Assembly (NCBI GenBank): GCA_934293375.1
Contig: CAKQYS010000009.1
Location: 53,547 to 117,546, forward strand
Origin: an uncultured Lachnospiraceae bacterium
GTDB taxonomy: Bacteria > Bacillota > Clostridia > Lachnospirales > Lachnospiraceae
Length of the DNA: 64,000 bases
Direction: 5' to 3'
Each line of letters starts with the position of its first letter. Within the stretch, counting starts at the first letter, position 1. Of this stretch, positions 47,177 through 55,667 are shown piece after piece. The position numbers were made by a program, and so were the translations under genes. Under the pieces are notes generated by a model. The model had not been told where the DNA came from, made no database searches, and worked only from the letters and a program-made list of their open reading frames with translations.

Positions 47177-48757
47177 CTAAGCTTCTTTCTTATAAAATCT
47201 TGCCTTCATGACCATATCATTTGGCACCTTGATCGTGAGCAGATAGGTATGATCAAATGCAGGTGCAATCCGCACCTTTGTGACTTCTGCCTCACATACT
47301 ACCTTACCATCTCTGCCACAACCATAACCATGATCTCCGACCTCTGGCACCGGGAAAAATTCATATGGCATTGTCACTTCTCCATATCCATCCTCGACAT
47401 CCTCCTCCACAAGGAAGATGGACTGTCCTGAACAGGATGCCACGCACATACCACAGCCGATACATTTATGTGCCGGATCAATTGCCGGCAGAGATGTTAT
47501 ATTTTTTCCGATCCGGATACAGCCCATTTTACACGCGTCCTGACATGGATTACACGGAATATTCTGCGTACATTCAATCACCGGATGAATCCCCTTCTGA
47601 TGCGTGACGCCCGGGAATCTCTCAATCTCTTCATCAGCCACATAGCCCTTATTTAAGAGGTTCATGGATACATCAATGCCCTCATCGGTCTTTTCTACGA
47701 GCTTTCCCCGGTTCTTCGGTGCAAACATACCCTGGCGCAGGGTATCCAGCTGTCCCTCCAGTTCCTTCAGCCTCTCATCCCGTTCTGTCTCTGTCATATA
47801 TCCGAGATAACATGCAATCGCAGCCCCGGACATCCTGCCCTCGATCATAGCTGAGCTGGCCTCCTCAATTCCGGATACATCACCTGCTGCATAGATACCC
47901 GGAACAGATGTCGCACCATAAGGATCACATACCGGAACATGGCCTCCCTTCGTATCATCCATCTGTACCTCCGCCTGCTTTAGCAGTTGAGACATTGGGG
48001 AAAGTCCGACTGCCAGACATACGGTATCCACATCAAAATGCTTCTCTGTGCCGGGAATCACCTTCCAATCCGGTCCAACCTGCCCGATCACAACACCGGT
48101 CACGCAGGTATCTCCTTCAACCCTGACGATTGTATGAGATAGATAAAACGGCACGCCACATCTGGCAATCTTCGCTGCATGTACGCCATAACCACCTACC
48201 CTCGGAGCAGCATCTGCCAATGCAACGACCTCGCATCCAGCCTGCATCAACTGGTAGCTGACCACAAGTCCAACATTGCCGGAGCCTAACATCAGAATCC
48301 GGTTGCCCGGCTTGATATGATGCAGATTCATCATTGTCTGTGCTGCACCGGCGCCGATCACACCCGGCTTTGTCCAGCCTTCGAAATTGACCATGTTTTC
48401 ACTGGCACCTGTCGCAACCAGCACTGCATCTCCCTTATAATGTCTGACCTCGTCTCCGATCTTAACCGTAACTTCTTTTTCCGGATATAATCCGACAACC
48501 GTAGCATTTAATATGACCTTTACACCATATTTCTCCGCTTCAGCCAACAACTCTTCGCCAATCTTATATCCCCTGACCTTCGCCTTATGCTCCTTAGAAC
48601 CAAAAAACTTGTGAATCTGCTTAAACAGCTGTCCACCCGGTCTCGCATTTTCATCAAATACAATCGGCTTTAGCCCCTTCTTGGATGCCTCAATGGCTGC
48701 GGATAACCCGGCAGGACCGGCACCTATTACGATCATGTCATAGCGTTCTGTTTTCAT
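47177..48757 (-). CDS. FAD/NAD-binding subunit with ferredoxin segment
   Basis: A 526-residue protein. The N-terminus has VIGAGPAGLSAAIEASKKG and a second dinucleotide site (RILMLGSGNVGLVVSYQL) typical of pyridine-nucleotide-disulfide-oxidoreductase-like subunits such as HcnB. A C-terminal segment has two cysteine clusters, PCNPCQDACKMGC and CIGCGMCVASCSG, for two [4Fe-4S] clusters. It would pass electrons from the DadA-like subunit to NAD or an iron-sulfur partner. Lies 11 bases before the BFD gene. Confidence 0.88.
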   Translation of the reverse strand: MKTERYDMIVIGAGPAGLSAAIEASKKGLKPIVFDENARPGGQLFKQIHKFFGSKEHKAKVRGYKIGEELLAEAEKYGVKVILNATVVGLYPEKEVTVKIGDEVRHYKGDAVLVATGASENMVNFEGWTKPGVIGAGAAQTMMNLHHIKPGNRILMLGSGNVGLVVSYQLMQAGCEVVALADAAPRVGGYGVHAAKIARCGVPFYLSHTIVRVEGDTCVTGVVIGQVGPDWKVIPGTEKHFDVDTVCLAVGLSPMSQLLKQAEVQMDDTKGGHVPVCDPYGATSVPGIYAAGDVSGIEEASSAMIEGRMSGAAIACYLGYMTETERDERLKELEGQLDTLRQGMFAPKNRGKLVEKTDEGIDVSMNLLNKGYVADEEIERFPGVTHQKGIHPVIECTQNIPCNPCQDACKMGCIRIGKNITSLPAIDPAHKCIGCGMCVASCSGQSIFLVEEDVEDGYGEVTMPYEFFPVPEVGDHGYGCGRDGKVVCEAEVTKVRIAPAFDHTYLLTIKVPNDMVMKARFYKKEA

Positions 48758-48778
48758 AATCTCATCTCCTGTTCCTAT

Positions 48779-49096
48779 TTATTTCTCCGGTGAAGCAGCT
48801 ACGCCGTACTGCGTCTGCACCACCATACCTGCCTCCAGTGGCGTAATGCATGTTCGGATATTCGGCTTGCCATCTACGATCATGACGCAATCTGTACATC
48901 TGCCAATTGCACAGAAAATGCCGCGTGGCTCATGGGTCTTCGCCGTGTATCTATGGGTCATGACCCCTGCCGCCTTCAGGGCAACCGAGATCGGTTCGCC
49001 TTCATAGCCCTCCAGTATTCTGCCATCAAAGCTGAAAGTGACCTTCTTTCTCTTTGGCGTCTCCCCTAAAATCGGATGATTCTCAATTCTATCCAT
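48779..49096 (-). CDS. (2Fe-2S) ferredoxin-like subunit
   Basis: A 105-residue protein of the sarcosine-oxidase-alpha N-terminal type, with the cysteine pattern FCAIGRCTDCVMIVDG and RTCITP for a plant-type [2Fe-2S] cluster. First gene of the amine-oxidation operon, 21 bases ahead of the flavoprotein, starting from an ATG behind AAAGGAGGAAGGG. A regulatory repeat and a hairpin with U tract lie directly upstream. Confidence 0.87.
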   Translation of the reverse strand: MDRIENHPILGETPKRKKVTFSFDGRILEGYEGEPISVALKAAGVMTHRYTAKTHEPRGIFCAIGRCTDCVMIVDGKPNIRTCITPLEAGMVVQTQYGVAASPEK

Positions 49097-49114
49097 ATAC
49101 CCTTCCTCCTTTAC

Positions 49115-49153
49115 AAAAAAGGCGTCTACAGCTTGTATTCTGTAGACGCCTTT
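49115..49153 (-). terminator. Leader hairpin with U tract before the amine-oxidation operon
   Basis: AAAGGCGTCTACAG (49118-49131) pairs with CTGTAGACGCCTTT (49140-49153), then six T on the minus strand and the ribosome site of the 2Fe-2S gene. It closely resembles the hairpin at 45516-45551 (both AAAGG-Y-GTC-W-ACA). Confidence 0.75.
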
Positions 49154-49200
49154 GTCAAAATCATTTTCTGACTAGACTATAGCACGAACTTTTTATATGG

Positions 49201-49223
49201 TATTGTAAAAAACGATACAACCT
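49201..49223. promoter_or_regulatory. Shared regulatory repeat, copy 2
   Basis: TATTGTA-A6-CGATACAACCT, upstream of the amine-oxidation operon and matching copy 1 at 45650 apart from one extra A. The rest of the gap to 49392 has one weak inverted repeat, GTGACGG/CCGTCAC at 49310-49316 and 49351-49357, and no gene that I can see. Confidence 0.6.
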
Positions 49224-49392
49224 CTATTTTTATACTGAGATTTCCTGCATTCTTTCAGAAAAATCGTACCTTTCATACATTGATGCTCGTCTATCCGGTC
49301 AGTCTGGCGGTGACGGCAGTTCTGATCCGGGAGCCTTGCTGATCTGCCATCCGTCACTCCGGAATATGCAGTAACAACCCGTAACATTTTAT

Positions 49393-50148
49393 TTATAATG
49401 GATGATATACGGGTTGCATCTGATGAAAGGTACAAAATTCTTTGAACCCTAAGTCTCTTAATTCCTGTTTTGTTTCCTCAATAAATGCGCCCAGCTGTTC
49501 CGGCTTATGGCTGTCACTTCCAATGGTGAGTATATGCCCTCCCAGTTCCCGATACAGCTTTAATATATCGCGTGACGGTGTAAGATCCGATAAGCCGTAT
49601 CGGTAGCTTGAAGTGTTTACCTCGATTCCTTTTCCATCCGCAATTACTGTATTCAAAATCGCAGCCAGTAATGGTTTTATTTTATCAAACGGATACCCCC
49701 CCGCCGGATCATACCGGGTGATCAGATCCATATGTCCTAATACACTGTAATGATGATAATTCTTTACAAGATATAATAATTCCTCATAGTACCGTTCAAT
49801 ATATTCTTGCTGCGTCCTATTCTTCTGGAAATCCTGATTCCAGAATTCTTGATCTTCCACTTCATGCACAGAAAGCATGATAAAATCAAACGGGAAACGC
49901 ACAAACAATTTTTCATATTTCTCAATCGTATGTCGCTGCATACCAAATTCCAGACCAAATTTCAAGACAATCTGATTCGCATATCGGGTCCGTAATTGCT
50001 GAAATGCTTCGTAATAAGCCGGATAATCCACATGATCGGTAAAGCATACCTCGTCTAATCCCATTGCGATGGCATCCCGGATCACTTTCTCCATGATATA
50101 ATCAGAATCATCACTGAATGCTGTATGCACATGATAATCGGCTCTCAT
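49393..50148 (-). CDS. PHP-domain phosphatase, histidinol-phosphatase HisJ-like
   Basis: A 251-residue PHP protein starting at ATG 50148 behind GGAGGG. The metal-binding motifs DYHVHTAFSDDS, FTDHVDYP, SVHEVED, GHMDLITRYDP and GSDSHKPEQ are all present, as in HisJ/HisK histidinol phosphatases. A role in histidine synthesis is likely but no his genes are near. It overlaps nothing and is followed by the YitT-family gene upstream on the same strand. Confidence 0.87.
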   Translation of the reverse strand: MRADYHVHTAFSDDSDYIMEKVIRDAIAMGLDEVCFTDHVDYPAYYEAFQQLRTRYANQIVLKFGLEFGMQRHTIEKYEKLFVRFPFDFIMLSVHEVEDQEFWNQDFQKNRTQQEYIERYYEELLYLVKNYHHYSVLGHMDLITRYDPAGGYPFDKIKPLLAAILNTVIADGKGIEVNTSSYRYGLSDLTPSRDILKLYRELGGHILTIGSDSHKPEQLGAFIEETKQELRDLGFKEFCTFHQMQPVYHPL

Positions 50149-50164
50149 ATCTGAAAACACCCTC

Positions 50165-50764
50165 CTACAGTTTGCATATTTTTTTCGTGTTTGATGCTGT
50201 AAGCTGAATAACCGGACCGGAAATGAGAATGGTAACTATCGTGCATACGCCAAACTTTCCACCCAATATGACACCAATCATAACCATTACCATATCCAAT
50301 ATCATCCGCACCGCCTTGACCTGCCATCTGTTTTTCTCTGCCAATGAAAAAGTCAATGCCTCATAAGGACCCCGACCCAGTGAAGCAGCCGCATAAACCC
50401 CGGTACCAATCGCAAAAATCAAAATTCCCAACAGCATAATCAATGCATTTACCCACAAATGTGTACTATACACATGTACATTTGCAAATAGGTCTACACA
50501 GGCGCTATATACAATCTGGTAAAGAATCGTACCAATCTGTATCTGGGATCTGTCATAGAAAAATGCAAATACAAGCATGATCAAAGCTACGATGAACGAT
50601 GCCATACCAATACTGATATGAAAGGTTTTTGATATTCCCTGCCATAATACTGCAAGCGTTGCGCCTCCAAATCCTGCATACAAAGCAAGCGTAATTCCAT
50701 ATGCTGCAATCATGGAACCGATCACAATGATTATTATTTTTTTCATCCATTCTGATTTTTGCAT
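50165..50764 (-). CDS. YczE/YitT-family membrane protein
   Basis: A 199-residue protein with five predicted membrane helices, beginning KKIIIIVIGSMIAAYGITLA and containing the GTGVYAAASLGRGPYEALTF motif of YczE/YyaS proteins. Function unknown. It lies 16 bases upstream of the PHP gene on the same strand, so the two may be co-transcribed. The start is ATG 50764 after AGGTGAAATC, a mediocre ribosome site; an internal ATG at 50746 is also possible. Confidence 0.8.
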   Translation of the reverse strand: MQKSEWMKKIIIIVIGSMIAAYGITLALYAGFGGATLAVLWQGISKTFHISIGMASFIVALIMLVFAFFYDRSQIQIGTILYQIVYSACVDLFANVHVYSTHLWVNALIMLLGILIFAIGTGVYAAASLGRGPYEALTFSLAEKNRWQVKAVRMILDMVMVMIGVILGGKFGVCTIVTILISGPVIQLTASNTKKICKL

Positions 50765-50925
50765 TTGATTTCACCTGACTCTAAAATATACTTTCGGCAA
50801 TACATTGAATATCAGAATCAACTATAATTTTATAACAATCCGGCATGATACCTGTGAAATTCTCTCATTTAAGAACATACAGCTTAGTACCGATTTATGA
50901 ATTTGAACATTGAGATCATTACAAA

Positions 50926-50978
50926 TTGACATTACATCGTCATCTATATATAATCATAATACATCGCACATTGATGTA
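50926..50978 (+). promoter_or_regulatory. Consensus promoter and inverted repeat of the merR-type gene
   Basis: Perfect TTGACA (50926-50931), 17-base spacer, TATAAT (50949-50954), followed at the transcript start by TACATC-N7-GATGTA (50960-50978), a possible operator. This shows that translation cannot start at the upstream in-frame ATG at 50910. Confidence 0.82.
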
Positions 50979-51014
50979 CGATATCGCATTTTGTGTATTC
51001 AGGGAGATTATTAT

Positions 51015-51788
51015 ATGGGACAGAAGGACGAACGATTGATGTCGATTGGTGAAATTGCCAAATCGCTTGGCATCACCAGAAGAATCATATTGAATTACGA
51101 AGAAAAGAATCTGTTACAGGCTGATGTAAAAGACAGCACAACCGGCAACCGCTACTATATGGCCGACAGCGTGACAAAAATACGGACCATACGGGTATTG
51201 CAGAATCTCGGTCTTTCATTAGATGATATACATGCATATTACGATGGAACAACCGATATGCAGCCTATGATTGAACGCTTGGAAAAACTCAGGGATGAAT
51301 TAAATCTTAACATTGAAAAGCTCAAACAACGCGTAAATGATGACAACTACTATGATCCTCAAATTCTTACCATCCCGGAACAGACCATTTACTACCGTAC
51401 ATTGCGAGCTGATACTGTAGAGCTGAGAAAAGAACATTTAAGGGATATTATCCCTGCTGCTATGCGTTCATACAGCTCCGACACAAGCAAACGCATGTAT
51501 TTTATTGAATATCCGCTTGACGATCCGGACCTGATTTCCTATTGTGTTGCAGTCCAGCCACAAAGTGAAGGTGAATACATCTGTCATCTGCCAGAAGAAA
51601 AGGCGCTCTGCCTATTTTACCACGGCACATATGAATCTATCCCTGACATACGCAACCAACTAATCGAATATGCCAGGGAACATGCATTATCTCTAAAAGG
51701 AACCTGTCGACATATATACCTTGAAGGACCTCCGGCACATACTGATCCCAAAAAATTCATTACACAGGTGGCATTGCCATTGGTATAA
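51015..51788 (+). CDS. MerR family transcriptional regulator
   Basis: A 257-residue regulator beginning at ATG 51015 behind GGGAG. The MerR helix-turn-helix reads MSIGEIAKSLGITRRIILNY followed by YYMADSVTKIRTIRVLQNLG, then a coiled-coil and a C-terminal half resembling GyrI-like effector domains (YRTLRADTVELRKEHLRD, later CLFYHGTYESI). BmrR/TipA-type regulators of this build sense drugs. It converges on the alpha/beta hydrolase gene. Confidence 0.88.
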   Translation: MGQKDERLMSIGEIAKSLGITRRIILNYEEKNLLQADVKDSTTGNRYYMADSVTKIRTIRVLQNLGLSLDDIHAYYDGTTDMQPMIERLEKLRDELNLNIEKLKQRVNDDNYYDPQILTIPEQTIYYRTLRADTVELRKEHLRDIIPAAMRSYSSDTSKRMYFIEYPLDDPDLISYCVAVQPQSEGEYICHLPEEKALCLFYHGTYESIPDIRNQLIEYAREHALSLKGTCRHIYLEGPPAHTDPKKFITQVALPLV

Positions 51789-51813
51789 CAGTACACACCG
51801 ATTATGCGAAGCT

Positions 51814-52743
51814 TTATGACTCCTGCCATTCCTTTAATGCTGCCGAAAGCTTCCTGTCGATATCCTTTCTGGTTGCTTCACATGCATCCGGATAGTCCTT
51901 AGCTGCCTTGAAGATAAATCGCAGTACAAATTTCAAACCTACAGGCAATGCCATACGAAGGAGCGATTCCGGCAACACAAAATGGGTTCCATGCTCATAC
52001 ACAAGAGGAACATATTCACAGGTGTGAGGTCGTTCCTGTAAACGCTGATCCATACGACGGACATATTTGCCTGCCTCCCAGAAAGAATCATCATCGGCCC
52101 CTACCAGAAACAGTTTTCCCTTTATGTTCTCAACCTTGATCATTTCCTCTTCTGTATGTTCTCTTGCCTTTTCTGAATCAATAAACAGGCAGGTACTGCG
52201 TTCAATATCTCCGGAGCCTTTCGTCTCCTCCTCCACCTTCTGCCAGTATACCGGATGCTCATACACAAACGGCATATAGGCAAGCGGCTCTCCCTTCCAT
52301 GAAAGCGTAGAGGCACCCGGCACCGGCCATTCTTTACAGCCATCCTTGTTGCCCTGTTCAAATCCCTGCCATACGAAGTCACTTGCCGTCAATCCAAATG
52401 TCAGCGTGATATCCGGGAAATAGGATGCCGCAACGATCGAATCCGTACCGGCTGTACTCATTCCCATAATACCTATCTTTCGGTTTCCATTATTTTTCAA
52501 CCACTGAATGGCAGTTTCGATTCTTTCCAACGGATAATTGACATGGCTGTAATTCTTCTTTCCGGGAGACATACATAGGGCATTGACGCCATTTTTCTGT
52601 AACCATTTTGCACCACACTTTGCCATAAAATCATTAGGATCATCTCCAAACAATCCTATGACAACGCAGTCAGATCCTTTGGGATTCTCATAATAAGTTC
52701 CATAGAATCCGTCTTTTTCAGTATCAAAAAATAGCTTTTTCAT
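51814..52743 (-). CDS. Alpha/beta hydrolase, acyl-CoA thioesterase/BAAT-like
   Basis: A 309-residue protein with the nucleophile elbow GIMGMSTAGTDS near residue 95 and the HGTHFVLPES segment near the C-terminus that carries the histidine, as in BAAT-C-terminal hydrolases. Substrate unknown. No signal peptide. Its promoter region contains the same palindrome as the GNAT gene at 41.6 kb, so both belong to one small regulon. Confidence 0.82.
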   Translation of the reverse strand: MKKLFFDTEKDGFYGTYYENPKGSDCVVIGLFGDDPNDFMAKCGAKWLQKNGVNALCMSPGKKNYSHVNYPLERIETAIQWLKNNGNRKIGIMGMSTAGTDSIVAASYFPDITLTFGLTASDFVWQGFEQGNKDGCKEWPVPGASTLSWKGEPLAYMPFVYEHPVYWQKVEEETKGSGDIERSTCLFIDSEKAREHTEEEMIKVENIKGKLFLVGADDDSFWEAGKYVRRMDQRLQERPHTCEYVPLVYEHGTHFVLPESLLRMALPVGLKFVLRFIFKAAKDYPDACEATRKDIDRKLSAALKEWQES

Positions 52744-52784
52744 CGCATTTCCTCCAGTCTCTTTTTCAAAAACAATCCGACTAT

Positions 52785-52813
52785 ATGTTAGTCTAAACTA
52801 ACTCTATTGTCAA
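52785..52813 (-). promoter_or_regulatory. Promoter and operator shared with the GNAT gene
   Basis: Minus-strand TTGACA (52808-52813), 17-base spacer, TAACAT, with GTTAGTCTAAACTAAC (52787-52802) as palindrome. Position and sequence match 41621-41651, including the five bases between palindrome and -35. Confidence 0.7.
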
Positions 52814-52937
52814 CTTCCATTTTTGAAACATCTACTGTCTTATATCTATCTACAACTCAGCAGATGCTATGCGATTCTGTATATATTGGGATATCGTACC
52901 ACGAAAGAATCTAAATGTAACTATCGGATTCGCAGCC

Positions 52938-54437
52938 TTACTCTGCTGCGATATGTACCAGCCGGTCAGCCACATCTTCTACCTGCAAAAATGCCTTTTC
53001 TGCCTTATCGCTTACAACCTTCTGACTTCTGCCCTGTTCCACAACATGTCTGGTCTTCTCCCGGAGGCTTGCAACAAGTCCATGCATCCGTTCCGAGGTT
53101 TCTCCAAGCTTGTGGGCAAAACTTTCCGTATTCTCACAGGCACTTAACACCTGCATTGCCATCTCCTTAGAATCCGTCTGCATGGCACCGATCTGTTCCG
53201 CCTCCTGCTTGGCACCTGTGATCTGCAACAGTCCCTGCTTCATGGAGGTAACATTCTTGCTGTTTGCAGCCTGCACATTTTCCAGAAGCACTCCTATGTT
53301 CTCAATAATCCCCTTGATGGACTCACTTGCCATCTTGGAATTCTCTGCCAGAACCTTAACTTCCTCTGCCACAACAGCAAACCCTTTTCCATGTTCTCCC
53401 GCTCTGGCAGCCTCAATACTCGCGTTCAGTGCCAACAGATTCGTCTGGGAGGTAATCGTACCTATGGTCTGTGCAAATTCGGCAACCTCATCCATCGCCT
53501 TTTGCAGATGGTCAATGGAATCCTCTGTATGCAATGCCGTTTCCTGCATTCTTTCCATGCTAACCTCCGTCTCTGTCATATAATTGATATATGCCCCCAG
53601 CTTGTCATATGTATCCCCTGCAATCACAACCATCCGGCTGCTCTGCTCCCGGATATTCGCTACATTGGCAAGTGCCGTTTTCGTCTCCTGATTCAGCTCC
53701 ACGGCTAACTGCTCATTGCCATCACAATCCAGCAGTGTCTGTTCTGCCGCATCCGTAATCTGCTTATTGGTACTGCGAAATTCCGCAATATTCTGCTTGA
53801 AGCTCTCAGTTTCTTCCCGCAGCTCCGCAGACGCCTGATTACACTCCTCCACTAAAACCGCAACTTTTTGTGTATCGTTCAGATTCTCCAGCACCTTTCT
53901 GGCGCCCTCTGCAATCTTGGCACACACCAGTGTCATCACAATATTTTCAATTAAAAATCCAACGCTCCGGCTTACAAACCATGTGAAATTACTTTCAAAT
54001 TCCACCTGTTGTACCCCCTGTGAGCGCAAAAACAAAGAAAGCACTAAAAATATATAACTGATCACCGAAGTCTGCAGTGTCAGTTTTCTGTCATAATAAA
54101 AAATACTGAACACCATCGGCAGGGCATAGGTCATATAGATGCCCACCGCCGCATTGCTCGCCATAATCGTAAGCAAACCACATAATGCGATCAATACAAT
54201 GTACTTCAATATGGCGGCCGAAAGACCTGCCCGATATGCGATGGTCGGTCCCATCGTGACAACCAGACCAACGCCTGTCATGATCATCAGATCTGAAATC
54301 TTAGACTGAAACAGACCTATAGCAGAAAAAAGCATAATTGCCGGAAATGCCAGGATCAGCCACCGCAAAATCCTGATCATATTTAAGGTTACCTTCACTT
54401 CATTTTGATTAAAAAACTGATCATCTCTACTGTTCAT
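52938..54437 (-). CDS. Methyl-accepting chemotaxis protein with N-terminal membrane domain
   Basis: A 499-residue chemoreceptor. About six membrane helices occupy the first 190 residues instead of the usual pair flanking a sensor domain, followed by a coiled coil and the conserved signalling tip NLLALNASIEAARAGEHGKG. The membrane sensor type suggests sensing of a membrane or energy-state signal. The ATG follows AGGAGGGG. No flagellar or che gene is in the window. Confidence 0.9.
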   Translation of the reverse strand: MNSRDDQFFNQNEVKVTLNMIRILRWLILAFPAIMLFSAIGLFQSKISDLMIMTGVGLVVTMGPTIAYRAGLSAAILKYIVLIALCGLLTIMASNAAVGIYMTYALPMVFSIFYYDRKLTLQTSVISYIFLVLSLFLRSQGVQQVEFESNFTWFVSRSVGFLIENIVMTLVCAKIAEGARKVLENLNDTQKVAVLVEECNQASAELREETESFKQNIAEFRSTNKQITDAAEQTLLDCDGNEQLAVELNQETKTALANVANIREQSSRMVVIAGDTYDKLGAYINYMTETEVSMERMQETALHTEDSIDHLQKAMDEVAEFAQTIGTITSQTNLLALNASIEAARAGEHGKGFAVVAEEVKVLAENSKMASESIKGIIENIGVLLENVQAANSKNVTSMKQGLLQITGAKQEAEQIGAMQTDSKEMAMQVLSACENTESFAHKLGETSERMHGLVASLREKTRHVVEQGRSQKVVSDKAEKAFLQVEDVADRLVHIAAE

Positions 54438-54463
54438 TGTTTTCCCCTCCTAATCATGCTGTT

Positions 54464-54520
54464 CTAAAATCCACCATAGTGTCCTAATGTTTCTGCTGCA
54501 AGCTGTGCCCCCCGATCCAT
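54464..54520 (-). CDS. Possible 18-codon leader peptide before the chemoreceptor
   Basis: ATG at 54520 is preceded by TAGGAGGTGGCT, a very strong ribosome site, and reads MDRGAQLAAETLGHYGGF before a TAG at 54464. The chemoreceptor start is 27 bases further on. The region upstream contains small hairpins (TTCCG/CGGAA). The peptide may couple or attenuate translation of the chemoreceptor. A longer 48-codon reading in another frame (54450-54596) has no good ribosome site. Confidence 0.35.
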   Translation of the reverse strand: MDRGAQLAAETLGHYGGF

Positions 54521-54652
54521 AGCCACCTCCTAAAGCAAAGCCTTTATTCCGGCTACCTACGGAAAGTAAAATCGGCATTTTTCTGACTTCTATCATCTTA
54601 CCGGATACCCCGCAGCTTTTATAGTCATATTTTCTATCTGAATGTGTCAATT

Positions 54653-54867
54653 TTATATGTGTGGGATTCCCAGTGTTTCAGTGATTTGTAATATGGTTCC
54701 CATGATATCCTCATAACGAGTCTCAGCTGCATATGAATGATTCTCACAATAATTATCCCATAGAGCCTTTAACCCTGCATCTTCTTGCATATCTTTTAGT
54801 ATTTCCTTCCCCTCTGACATGATCTGCAACGAATCTCTTTTAATTGTTCTGGCGTTCTCTTTTTCAT
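54653..54867 (-). pseudogene. AbiEii toxin remnant, copy 1 (internal deletion)
   Basis: An ATG at 54867 overlaps the antitoxin stop as ATGA and starts MKKRTPEQLKEIR, the normal start of AbiEii nucleotidyltransferases, but the frame closes after 23 codons. In another frame, sequence matching the extreme C-terminus of AbiEii (for example DAGLKALWDNYC) runs to 54653. The core with the GS and DxD catalytic motifs, about 200 residues, is absent. The toxin is therefore dead while the antitoxin is intact. Confidence 0.78.
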
Positions 54868-55463
54868 CCCAACACTTCCATATATGTTCTAATCTTCTGT
54901 TCCAAATGAAAGGCTCTGGAATATTGGATAATCTTTCTCGGATTGCATAACCCACCAAAATACTCCTTCATAGCCTGTGTAAACACTTGCGTATCAATAC
55001 TCTTTTTATCTCTGATCAAATCACAAATGCACCGTTCAAGATCATATGCTTTAACATTGTATCCCTGAGGGCTTGTTAATGTCACAATTCCTAAATCCCA
55101 TAGTTCCTTTTTGCAATAATGAAACCTTGTATTCTCATAGTGCTTCTTTATCCGTGAAACATTATCTCCCTGTGGCACAGTTAAATCCAAATTATGCGGT
55201 ACCCTATCTGATATACCATGTAAAAATAAGGCTGTCCCATGTGAAAATATCAATTTGTCAGAACGACTTTGAATCACTCTAAATTCATCAGGCTGCTCAT
55301 CCGCTAACATATAATTTCCATGAGATTCCTTTATGACGATCCCCTTTTCAATACTATCGTAAAGAAGCATTCGATCTATACCTGCCTTCTGAATATCCCC
55401 TGCAGACACAATTCCACCACTCTTCTCAATTAACATCCGTAATCCATCAATGTAATAATCCAT
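54864..55463 (-). CDS. AbiEi-type antitoxin, copy 1
   Basis: A 199-residue protein starting at ATG 55463 after GGAGGGAG. It has an N-terminal winged helix (SGGIVSAGDIQKAGIDRMLL) and the AbiEi core with SHGTALFLHGISDRVPHNLDLTVPQG and the C-terminal YDLERCICDLIRD. In AbiE type IV systems this protein represses the operon. The toxin next to it is deleted. Confidence 0.88.
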   Translation of the reverse strand: MDYYIDGLRMLIEKSGGIVSAGDIQKAGIDRMLLYDSIEKGIVIKESHGNYMLADEQPDEFRVIQSRSDKLIFSHGTALFLHGISDRVPHNLDLTVPQGDNVSRIKKHYENTRFHYCKKELWDLGIVTLTSPQGYNVKAYDLERCICDLIRDKKSIDTQVFTQAMKEYFGGLCNPRKIIQYSRAFHLEQKIRTYMEVLG

Positions 55464-55667
55464 AATCTCCCTCCTTTCATAATGTTCTTTTATTCTATCA
55501 TACAAAAGAACGGTTGTAAATATCGTTCTTTAATTCCATTATATTAAAGAACAGTATTTTAAACAAATCTATTTTTGAGAACTTGCTTGCTGAATGGCAA
55601 AGATGTCAGGAGTACTAAAAATGCTCACCCTGCCCAGTATCGAAAGCAGACAGACATTCCAACAATG

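Noticed and set aside
49310..49357. T-box or SAM-type leader before the amine-oxidation operon
   Set aside because: None of the conserved T-box (AGGGTGG-ACCGCG) or SAM-I core segments is present.
50910..51014. N-terminal extension of the MerR protein
   Set aside because: The segment is the promoter (TTGACA-N17-TATAAT) and leader of the gene; the ATG at 51015 has the ribosome site.
54450..54650. A 66-codon minus-strand frame before the chemoreceptor
   Set aside because: No usable ribosome site at its starts, and the 18-codon frame inside has the strong one; kept only as a note.
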